Assembly: GCA_964408735.1 (NCBI GenBank)
Contig: CAYPAX010000065.1
Span: forward strand, 1-27,147
Origin: UBA7887 sp964408735
GTDB lineage: Bacteria; Pseudomonadota; Alphaproteobacteria; UBA7887
DNA: 27,147 bases
Direction: 5' to 3'
Below the pieces are notes generated by a model that searched no databases, had not been told where the DNA came from, and saw nothing but the letters and a program-made list of their open reading frames with translations. Below are positions 16,862-23,219 of the stretch, one piece after another; position 1 is the stretch's first letter, and each line of letters starts with the position of its first letter. The translations under genes were made by a program, and so were the position numbers.

Positions 16862-18237
16862 CCGCCCCTCCCTTGGTCCTGGACCCGCGCGCGCCTCTTC
16901 CGAGCGCCCGCGAGTTCGTCGATATCTACCACTACGACCACGGTCGCCGCCTGCTCAACCATCACCGCGGCGTTTTCCGCCATTGGCACGATGGTGCCTG
17001 GCCAGTCGCCGACATCGAGGCCGTGCGCGCCACGGTCTGGGAGTTCTTGGACCAGGCCGAGACACCCAAGGCCAAGCCATTCCAACCCAACCGCAGCCGC
17101 GTCGGCGACGTGCTGGACGCCCTGCGAGCAGTCACCAACCTGCCCGCCGAGATCGACATGCCGGCCTGGCTCCACGGCACGGATACGGCGCCACCCCCGC
17201 GAGAGATCGTCGCCTGCGCCAACGGCCTGCTGCACCTGCCGAGCCTCAGCATGGAGCCGCCGACGCCCGCCTACTTCAACGCCTCGGCGTTGCCCTTCGA
17301 TTACGACCCCGACGCCCTGGATCCGATCAATTGGCTCAGCTTTCTCGATCAGCTTTGGCCCAACGATCCGGAGTCGATCGCGGCCTTGCAGGAAATTGCG
17401 GGATACCTGCTGACGCCCGACACCAGCCAGCAGAAGATATTCGCACTGGTCGGCCCCAAGCGTTCGGGCAAGGGCACCATCGCCCGCGTCTTTCGGGCTC
17501 TGCTCGGCGAGGCCAATGTCGCGGGCCCAACCTTGGCCGGCCTCTCCACCAATTTCGGACTGGCGCCCCTCATTGATTGCCACCTCGCCATCATCAGCGA
17601 CGCGAGACTTTCCAGCCGCGCCGACCAGGCCGCCATCGCTGAGCGCCTGCTGTCCATCAGCGGCGAGGACGCGATCACCGTGGACCGCAAGCACATCGCG
17701 CCTTGGACAGGAAAGTTGTCGGCGCGGTTCCTAGTGTTGTCCAACGAGCTGCCGCGCTTGAGCGATACCAGCGGCGCGCTGGCCTCGCGGTTCGTGCTGT
17801 TGCTGTTGGAGAACAGCTGGTACGGGCGCGAAGACCATAACCTGACCGAACGCCTGTTGACTGAACTGCCGTCCATATTGAACTGGGCTATTGCTGGATG
17901 GCAGCGACTATTCGAGCGCGGCCATTTCGTCCAGCCGACATCCGCCAAGGAGGCGCTGGAGGAGTTGGAAGACCTGACCAGCCCAATCGGCGCATTCGTA
18001 CGCGACCGCTGCATGGTGGGACCCGGCAGCGAAGTGCTCGTTGACCACATGTACGAGGCCTACAAGACCTGGTGCGACGACCAGGGCCGCAGCTATCCCG
18101 GCACCAAGCAGACCTTCGGCCGCGACCTGCGTGCAGCCGTGCCGGGCCTCAAGACTGCGCAGCACCGTGAGCCCGATGGACGGCGCGAACGGTACTACGA
18201 AGGCATAGCACTGGCACGCAGTGGCACGCGAGGTTAA
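16858..18237 (+). CDS. P4-type phage/plasmid primase-helicase (SF3 helicase, D5/P4 family)
   Basis: The 459-residue protein has the P4/D5 C-terminal helicase architecture. The N-terminal domain resembles the D5_N region (VDIYHYDHGRRLLNHHRGVFRHW, VWEFLD). The Walker A GPKRSGKGT is at 199-207 with Lys205, a Walker B-like strand is LIDCHLAIISDARL, and motif C is RFLVLSNELPRLSDTSGALASRF. A winged-helix-like C-terminus follows (YEAYKTWCDDQGRSYPGTKQTFGRDL). Such proteins unwind the replication origin of phages, satellites and integrative plasmids. At 459 residues it lacks the full N-terminal primase domain of phage P4 alpha. The start is GTG 16858, coupled to the ParB-like gene. The final codons run into the repeat structure at 18212-18306, a likely origin. 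No integrase or excisionase gene is near. Confidence 0.9.
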   Translation: MTAPPLVLDPRAPLPSAREFVDIYHYDHGRRLLNHHRGVFRHWHDGAWPVADIEAVRATVWEFLDQAETPKAKPFQPNRSRVGDVLDALRAVTNLPAEIDMPAWLHGTDTAPPPREIVACANGLLHLPSLSMEPPTPAYFNASALPFDYDPDALDPINWLSFLDQLWPNDPESIAALQEIAGYLLTPDTSQQKIFALVGPKRSGKGTIARVFRALLGEANVAGPTLAGLSTNFGLAPLIDCHLAIISDARLSSRADQAAIAERLLSISGEDAITVDRKHIAPWTGKLSARFLVLSNELPRLSDTSGALASRFVLLLLENSWYGREDHNLTERLLTELPSILNWAIAGWQRLFERGHFVQPTSAKEALEELEDLTSPIGAFVRDRCMVGPGSEVLVDHMYEAYKTWCDDQGRSYPGTKQTFGRDLRAAVPGLKTAQHREPDGRRERYYEGIALARSGTRG

Positions 18238-18306
18238 CCATTGTACGCGATGGAAAATGAAAAAGTAGAGAATACAATGGAGTGGACCGCGTGCCATCGC
18301 GTGCCA
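18212..18306. repeat. Nested inverted repeat with iteron-like TGGCACGC units (candidate origin)
   Basis: Outer arms 18212-18230 and 18288-18306 are inverted copies matching at 17 of 19 positions. Each arm carries two tandem copies of TGGCACGC (left) or its reverse complement GCGTGCCA (right). Inside them is a perfect 8-bp inverted repeat, CCATTGTA (18238-18245) and TACAATGG (18273-18280). The outer and inner arms are separated by exactly 7 bases on each side. The central loop is A-rich. The left arm lies within the last codons of the helicase gene. Four short repeats beside a replication helicase suggest an origin; a strong transcription terminator is the alternative. Confidence 0.6.
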
Positions 18307-18800
18307 GCTGGCTCGGCTTCGTGCCCTAGTGGCTCTACAAGGCGCTCTTCGCGCCGACGGGCTTGTATCTGCATGCGAGGCCGTCGGAAAGCTCCGGGCG
18401 GTTTCTGGCTGTCTGACGGGTTAATGGTCGGCAGATTCGCTCTGGCGGCTCGATTCCGGCACAATGTCTGCTGTTGAAGGTATAGTGTGAGTGGTGCGTT
18501 GGTGGCTTCGACTACCGCTAATAGCCAAACCCAGACATTCACAGATATCGCTAAACGTCCCTATTTTGGTTTGTAGAGCGCATATAGAGCAGGCGGTGTC
18601 AGACCTCCGAGGCAACTGAAAAACCTTGCCTTGGCTGAGCGCAAGAAGGAGGGGCTCGACGCACCCTGGATATGATGGTGCAACGCGGCGGCAGTATGGT
18701 CCGCTGGCAGCGCGGTAGGCGACGATTTCCCGGGTGCATAACGCCCGACACTCTGGTACCCGGAAAGGCGACGGCCGTGAAGACATGGGAGGGGCCGGGG
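18307..18800. other. Non-coding stretch between helicase cassette and cytochrome gene
   Basis: No ORF in this stretch of about 490 bases has recognisable features; open frames on the minus strand are shadows of the cytochrome gene or lack ribosome sites. Parts are more AT-rich than the flanks (for example 18480-18600), consistent with decayed mobile DNA. The right end of the foreign segment probably lies here but no clear border is visible. Confidence 0.5.
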
Positions 18801-19256
18801 ATGCGGATCGGGAAAGTGCGACACATTGCGGCGGTCCTGCTTGGCTTGGTCTTGGCAGGCGCATGCGCCGCTGATGAGGCCGCGGAGATAAAGACCGTGC
18901 ACCATCTCATGGTCGAGGATCTGGAGCCGGCGGCAGAGGTCATCTGGGATTCCGCGGGCTGGGTTCTGACTGCCGAGGGCGAAGAGGAGCTGTGGCCGAC
19001 CAACGCTGCGGGATGGGCGGCGGTCGCGGTCGGCGCGGCGCGGGTTGTCGCGATCAGCCGTAGGCTGGCGGAGCCGGCCTATGCCGCCGGCCTGCCGGAC
19101 TGGGCAGAATTTTCCGAAGCCCTCGCCGTTGTCGCGGTGCGCGCCAAGCGCGCGGCGGAGGCAGAGGACAAGATGGGACTGTTCGACGAAGGCGGGCATC
19201 TCTATCTCGCCTGCGTCGCCTGCCATGAGCGCTATATGGTCAAGCCTGCGGACTGA
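18801..19256 (+). CDS. Exported c-type cytochrome, cytochrome c'-like (CxxCH near C-terminus)
   Basis: The 151-residue protein has a signal peptide (IAAVLLGLVLAGACA, about 9-23). A mostly helical body follows, with a single haem-binding motif CVACH at about 138-142, near the C-terminus. That placement is typical of four-helix cytochrome c' / c-556 proteins, where the fifth ligand is the motif His. It would act in the periplasm as an electron carrier or gas/redox sensor. The signal sequence has a Cys at an imperfect lipobox, so a lipoprotein is not excluded. ATG 18801 is preceded by GGAGGGG about 7 bases upstream; a longer in-frame extension to 18672 has no homology. Six bases after its stop comes the first DUF6644 gene, so they are probably co-transcribed. 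Confidence 0.8.
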   Translation: MRIGKVRHIAAVLLGLVLAGACAADEAAEIKTVHHLMVEDLEPAAEVIWDSAGWVLTAEGEEELWPTNAAGWAAVAVGAARVVAISRRLAEPAYAAGLPDWAEFSEALAVVAVRAKRAAEAEDKMGLFDEGGHLYLACVACHERYMVKPAD

Positions 19257-19262
19257 CGGCCC

Positions 19263-19811
19263 ATGCTGCACGACTTCCTTGCCTGGATGAACGAAACGGC
19301 GTGGAGCGTCGGCTTGCGCGAATCGCTATTGGCCTGGCCGCTTGTCGAGGCGACGCATGTGCTGACGCTGATGCTCTTCCTCGGCACTGTCGTCATGGTC
19401 GACCTGCGCCTGCTGGGGTTTGCCTTTCGCGAGGTGCGGGTCTCGGAGATGACCGCCCGCATCCTGCCCTGGACCGTCGCCGGCTTCGCCCTGATGGTGA
19501 TCACCGGCCTGCTGCTCTTCAGCGCCAAGCCACTGGTCTACTATCACAGCCTCTTCTTCCGCCTGAAGATGCTGGTCCTGTTGCTGGCGCTAGCCAATAT
19601 CGTGCTCTTCCACCGGCGTCTGCAGCGCAGGCTTCCCCATTGGGATGACGCAACATGGCTGCCGGCTACGGCGCGCCTGCCGGCGCTGATCTCGCTCGCC
19701 AGCTGGATCGCCATCGTCATCTGCGGGCGCATGATCGCCTATGACTGGTTCAATTGCGAAAAGCTGCCGGCGGATGGCCTGCTTGGCCTGCTCGCAAGCT
19801 GCCCCGGGTGA
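19263..19811 (+). CDS. DUF6644-type integral membrane protein (first copy)
   Basis: The 182-residue protein has about four hydrophobic segments. The family pattern LLAWPLVEATHVLTLMLFLGTVVMVDLRLLG at about 22-52 places a conserved His within the first membrane helix. Later helices are ILPWTVAGFALMVITGLLLF, LFFRLKMLVLLLALANIVLF and LPALISLASWIAIVICGRM. The function of this family is unknown. The buried His and the adjacent c-type cytochrome suggest a haem- or metal-linked membrane component, which is inference. It starts 6 bases after the cytochrome stop codon, and its own stop overlaps a possible GTG start of the second copy (19808-19811). It ends with Cys residues in a probable soluble tail. 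Confidence 0.78.
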   Translation: MLHDFLAWMNETAWSVGLRESLLAWPLVEATHVLTLMLFLGTVVMVDLRLLGFAFREVRVSEMTARILPWTVAGFALMVITGLLLFSAKPLVYYHSLFFRLKMLVLLLALANIVLFHRRLQRRLPHWDDATWLPATARLPALISLASWIAIVICGRMIAYDWFNCEKLPADGLLGLLASCPG

Positions 19812-19819
19812 GTGTGACC

Positions 19820-20488
19820 ATGTTCGAATGCCGCTATGGCGATGTCGTCGAAGCGTGCGGCCTGTTCGACAAGTTTGTCTATCCCGTCTATGCCGGGCTC
19901 GACCAGTCGGCGCTCGCCGCCTGGGTAAAGGCATCGCTCTGGATCGTGCCCTGGGCCGGCGCCTTGCACCTGCTGGCGCTCGGGCTGCTCGGCGGCGCGA
20001 TATGGCTGGTCGATATGCGCGTGCTCGGCTTTGGGCTGACGTCGCTCGACGCAGACCGGGTGCGTCGCCTGGCACGACCTTTCTGCCTGCTTGCCTTGGC
20101 GCTCGCGGTGCTGTCCGGGTCGGTGCTGGCACTCGGCGAAATGCTGAAGATCTACGACAGCCCGCCCTATTGGCTGAAGATGGCGTCTTTGGCTGCCGCG
20201 CTGGTATTCACGTTCGGCGTGCGCGACCGCCTGATCGCTACGGGCGGGCAGCTGCCGAGTGCGGGCTGGTGGCTGGCTGCCCTGTCCCTGGCGCTCTGGG
20301 CCGGCGCCTTCGTATGGTTCGCGGAAGCCTATGCCTGGATCGCCATGGGCGCTCTTGTCGTGCTGCTTGCAGCCTTCGCCTGGCTGGGCAGGAGCGCCGG
20401 CAATGCCATGACAAAGGCCGCGTCGCTGATCACGCTCGCCATGTGGCTGACCACCGCGGCGGCGGGGCGCTGGATCGCCTTCTACTGA
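19820..20488 (+). CDS. DUF6644-type integral membrane protein (second copy)
   Basis: The 222-residue protein is related to the preceding one in layout. It has an N-terminal segment ending WIVPWAGALHLLALGLLGGAIWLVDMRVLGFGL (again with an intramembrane His), then FCLLALALAVLSGSVLALGE and four further hydrophobic stretches, about six in total. This is longer than copy one and probably adds two helices. I chose ATG 19820; GTG at 19808, overlapping the previous stop, is an alternative that adds four residues. Neither start has a strong Shine-Dalgarno, so translation is probably coupled. It ends convergently with the DUF6152 gene, overlapping it by 7 bases (20482-20488). Function unknown. Confidence 0.75.
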   Translation: MFECRYGDVVEACGLFDKFVYPVYAGLDQSALAAWVKASLWIVPWAGALHLLALGLLGGAIWLVDMRVLGFGLTSLDADRVRRLARPFCLLALALAVLSGSVLALGEMLKIYDSPPYWLKMASLAAALVFTFGVRDRLIATGGQLPSAGWWLAALSLALWAGAFVWFAEAYAWIAMGALVVLLAAFAWLGRSAGNAMTKAASLITLAMWLTTAAAGRWIAFY

Positions 20489-20973
20489 GCGTCGTCTATC
20501 TCGGGCAGGTCGGTATCCGCAGCGCCGCGATCTACGGGGTCGGTACCGTCGCGCGGCGCGCCGGTGCCGCTCGAGCCCATGAAGATCTTGCGGCCGTCGG
20601 TAAAGGTGATGTCGCGGCCGTTGGCCTTGCAGGCGGGCTCGCAGATGCGGTCCTTGCTCTGATAGCCGCGCACGATGATCTCGGTACCCGGCGCCAAGCT
20701 GTTGCGGTCGACGCCGACGCGCAGCAGGGTGTTGGGCGTGCCGCCTTCGACCATCCAGCGCGTCACGCTGCCGTCTTCGTTCTCGGCATCGAGGTGCACC
20801 CAGGTATGGGGGTTGACCCATTCCATCTTGGTGACCTTGCCGCGCAGCAGAACCGGCGCCTTGGCGTCGAACTCGGCGGCGAAGGCGTGGTGGGCTGAGG
20901 CCGGGTCTGCCGCCAATCCAACGATGGCAAGGCCGACAAGGGCCAAGAGTGCTTTGGTCATGCGCGTTTCCAT
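20482..20973 (-). CDS. DUF6152-type exported protein
   Basis: The 163-residue protein has a signal peptide (ALLALVGLAIVGLAADPASA) cleaved before HHAFAAEFDAK. The mature region holds the family features KVTKMEWVNPHTWVHLDAE, RWMVEGGTPNTLLRVG and GTEIIVRGYQSKD. A Cys pair (ICEPAC) and the GRDITFTDGRKIFMGSS strand follow. The His-His at the mature N-terminus is conserved in the family as I know it and could bind metal. A beta-rich periplasmic domain is likely; the function is unknown. ATG 20971-20973 overlaps the upstream stop as TAATG, so it is translated together with the gene before it; ATG at 20961 is a possible second start. Its 3' end overlaps the converging DUF6644 gene by 7 bp. Confidence 0.78.
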   Translation of the reverse strand: METRMTKALLALVGLAIVGLAADPASAHHAFAAEFDAKAPVLLRGKVTKMEWVNPHTWVHLDAENEDGSVTRWMVEGGTPNTLLRVGVDRNSLAPGTEIIVRGYQSKDRICEPACKANGRDITFTDGRKIFMGSSGTGAPRDGTDPVDRGAADTDLPEIDDAQ

Positions 20974-21989
20974 TATTCGATTTCGCCGGCGGCTTGCGCC
21001 TCTTGGCGGCGCGCGCCGGCAAGAATGCCGACCATGGAGTAGTTCGCCTCGTGGCAGGCGTATTCGTATATCGGCCCGGCAGTCCTGCGCAGCACCATCT
21101 CGGCCCGCCACGGCCGCGTATAGATCGCCGGGTCGTCGACCGTGAATTCGTAGAAGATGGCGTCGTCGGCAACGCGGGTGAAGCGCTCCTCGACCACGGC
21201 ATCGGCCGACAGATAGAAGCGGTTGCGCAGGCCGAAGCGCATGCTGGCGTCGGGATGGAAGTTGACCGTATCGACCACCAGCGTGTCGCCCTCCCAGCGC
21301 CCGATGCTGTCGCCGAGCCAGCCGCGCAACGCCTTGTCGCGGTGCGCACCACCGATGCGGATCAGGCGCGCGTTGTGGTTCATCTCGACGAGAATGGCCA
21401 CCGTGTCCGGTGTCTGCACGATCTGGTAATTGTTGTTGTACAACACGTTTATCATCGGCGGCCCGCCGCTGGAGCCGTAGCCGATGATGCAGCGCTCGCC
21501 GGGCGAGCGCACCTCGGGATCGTTGGCCGTCATATAGGCGGTCATGGCGGCCTGGCGCGCCTTGGCGCCGCCCTGGGACGACCAGGGCAGCTTGCCGTTG
21601 CCAGGCTCGACGATCCAGGAGCTGCGGTACTCGCCATCGATCTGCGCCACCTTGGTGCCGAAGTCGATCCAGAAGCGGTTGTAGCCGCCGACGCCGTCGC
21701 TCGAGCCGACCGGCAGGGCCGGCGCCTCGGGATCGGTGGGCAGCGCATCAGACCGGGATCCCGCCAGGGCCTGGGTCTCCCAGGCGCGGGCTTGCGCCGC
21801 GCTGACGACAAGCGTGTTCAGATGGGGCGGGCGCTCGAGCGCCGTGACCGAGGCGTTGGTCCAGATGCCTTGCATGTCGGGGGTGCCGTCAGGCATGCGC
21901 GGCGGCTGGTAATCGTCCCAGGGTCCGGCCGTGGCGCCGGTTGCGGCGACGGCCAGGAAGGCCAGCGTGGCAAATGCAGCTCTGATCAT
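20973..21989 (-). CDS. Secreted protein of unknown function (338 aa; paralogue of next gene)
   Basis: A signal peptide (AAFATLAFLAVAATGATAG) is followed by a beta-rich domain with TPDMQGIWTNASV near residue 40. Further features are GERCIIGYGSSGGPP, QIVQTPDTVAILVEMNHNAR, SIGRWEGDTLVVDTVNF and a closing TRPWRAEMVLRR. The order and wording of these motifs recur in the following gene (YWDGDTFVVEV, SEPWRIGMILYRR), so the two are tandem paralogues. I recognise the broad family (exported proteins with a GIW or GVW motif, often near DUF6152), but not a function. Its start overlaps the upstream stop (ATGA, 21986-21989) and its stop overlaps the DUF6152 start, so the three are one translational unit. 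A much longer in-frame extension upstream is a shadow of the neighbouring gene. Confidence 0.75.
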   Translation of the reverse strand: MIRAAFATLAFLAVAATGATAGPWDDYQPPRMPDGTPDMQGIWTNASVTALERPPHLNTLVVSAAQARAWETQALAGSRSDALPTDPEAPALPVGSSDGVGGYNRFWIDFGTKVAQIDGEYRSSWIVEPGNGKLPWSSQGGAKARQAAMTAYMTANDPEVRSPGERCIIGYGSSGGPPMINVLYNNNYQIVQTPDTVAILVEMNHNARLIRIGGAHRDKALRGWLGDSIGRWEGDTLVVDTVNFHPDASMRFGLRNRFYLSADAVVEERFTRVADDAIFYEFTVDDPAIYTRPWRAEMVLRRTAGPIYEYACHEANYSMVGILAGARRQEAQAAGEIE

Positions 21990-22810
21990 TCCAAAGGCTC
22001 CTTGCGCAAATGCCCGTACATCAGCTCCTCGACGAACTCGACGCAATTGAACTCCATGATCTCGGCGTCGGGCCCGATACGGCGATAGAGGATCATACCG
22101 ATGCGCCAGGGCTCGCTGAAGACCGACAGATCTTCGAGCCTGGCGCTGTAGCGGATGTGGTCGGGGCCGATCTTGGTATAGCGCTCCGTGACCCTGAGCT
22201 GGCTGGAAGCAAAATTGCCGGAACGGTCGAACCAGGTCTGTCCGTTCTGGGCCGTGACCTCGACGACGAAAGTATCGCCGTCCCAATAGCCGTAGGATTG
22301 ACCCATCCAGGAATCCACCGGTGCCTCTCCGGGATCCTCAAGGTAAATGTTGCGCACGGCGCCGGCATATTCGTAGGCGAACAGCACGGCGTCGTCGTTC
22401 TGCAGAATCCGGAAGGGAAACGGCATGTAGGTCGCGCGCGGCACGCCGGGCAGGTAGCATTTGATCTCGGGATCGCGGTCGATCCAGTTGGCGCGGTTGT
22501 CGTCGCGCCGGGCCAGGGCCTCGGCCGTGTAGGGAATGCGTCCGCCTTCGACCACGCCGGGCCCCGCCGGAACCGCGCCGACCGCGCCCAGCGCCAGGAC
22601 GCGAGGGTCCGGCAGGGGCCCGCGCGGGCCGTCGCGCAGCTGCAAGGCATGGCGCGCGTGATGGGCTTCGAGGTCGTAGTTGGCGGTATTGAGCACCTGC
22701 CAGACGCCGTTCAGGTCGCGATCGCCCTGGTACGTCGCCTGCGAGGCCGGCGCCGCCATGACTGCGCACAGCGCCAGCGCCCCGGCGATCCCCATCGACA
22801 TTCGGCTCAT
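21986..22810 (-). CDS. Secreted protein of unknown function (274 aa; first gene of the minus-strand unit)
   Basis: This 274-residue protein has a signal peptide (IAGALALCAVMAAPASQA) and then DLNGVWQVLNTANYD. Features include EIKCYLPGVPRATYMPFPF, ILQNDDAVLFAYEYAGAVRNIYL, GYWDGDTFVVEVTAQNGQTWFD and SEPWRIGMILYRR. It aligns by motif order with the 338-residue protein downstream. The first ATG at 22808-22810 has AGAGG 7 bases upstream; a TTG six bases earlier is a less likely start. It is probably the promoter-proximal gene of a three-gene minus-strand operon ending with DUF6152. The function is unknown; possible roles are ligand binding or assembly of an envelope redox complex, which is only a guess from its neighbours. 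Confidence 0.75.
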   Translation of the reverse strand: MSRMSMGIAGALALCAVMAAPASQATYQGDRDLNGVWQVLNTANYDLEAHHARHALQLRDGPRGPLPDPRVLALGAVGAVPAGPGVVEGGRIPYTAEALARRDDNRANWIDRDPEIKCYLPGVPRATYMPFPFRILQNDDAVLFAYEYAGAVRNIYLEDPGEAPVDSWMGQSYGYWDGDTFVVEVTAQNGQTWFDRSGNFASSQLRVTERYTKIGPDHIRYSARLEDLSVFSEPWRIGMILYRRIGPDAEIMEFNCVEFVEELMYGHLRKEPLE

Positions 22811-23219
22811 GCGCAAACCTCTCGGCGTCCCGTGTTTCCGACCATGCCGATCGTAGCAGATCGCAAATTACTTTCCGCCGCCGGGTTCGTCCACAGGCCA
22901 GATGCGCTGTTCGCCGCTTCCGTTGACTGGAAAGGCTGCGACCCGCTCAACGCCATCGTTTTCGGCATGTGTCACCGAAGGCTTCGACACGCCCGACCTA
23001 AAGGAAGCCAAGGCGCTGCTGGACAACCTGCGATGACCACGCGCAGGGAAGGCGCAAAGGGCAACTGTGGGTCAATTTTACGCATTCTCCAGCCCGTCCA
23101 ATTAGGTCCGGAATTGGAGCCATAGCGGCCGTCTTGATCCATGCTTGAGCGACATCAGATTCGGCCCACGGCCGCTGATATGGCACAATCCCCAGATGCA
23201 GGGCCTGGGGGCAGTTCCA
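22811..23219. other. Intergenic region with a cyclase-tail relic
   Basis: About 410 bases between the minus-strand operon start and the caspase-like gene. It holds a 22-codon relic (22971-23036, listed separately); otherwise no supported gene. Promoters for both flanking divergent genes are expected here, but I see no convincing -35/-10 pair. Confidence 0.5.
22971..23036 (+). pseudogene. Relic of the C-terminus of a cyclase/TPR protein
   Basis: The last 21 codons before a TGA read VTEGFDTPDLKEAKALLDNL plus a final Arg. This closely matches the usual C-terminal tail of adenylate-cyclase/AAA/TPR proteins of this group, as I know it. Upstream in this frame there is no homologous sequence, so it is a remnant of a deleted gene. 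It is not the tail of the cyclase at 13907-15733, which ends differently. Confidence 0.5.

Noticed and set aside
18561..19271. Minus-strand 236-codon frame opposite the cytochrome gene
   Set aside because: No homology features; the plus-strand gene has a signal peptide, a CxxCH motif and a strong ribosome site.
22010..23125. Plus-strand frame of 371 codons across the secreted-protein gene and the gap
   Set aside because: Most of it is antisense to a gene with a signal peptide and coupled neighbours; no domain is seen.
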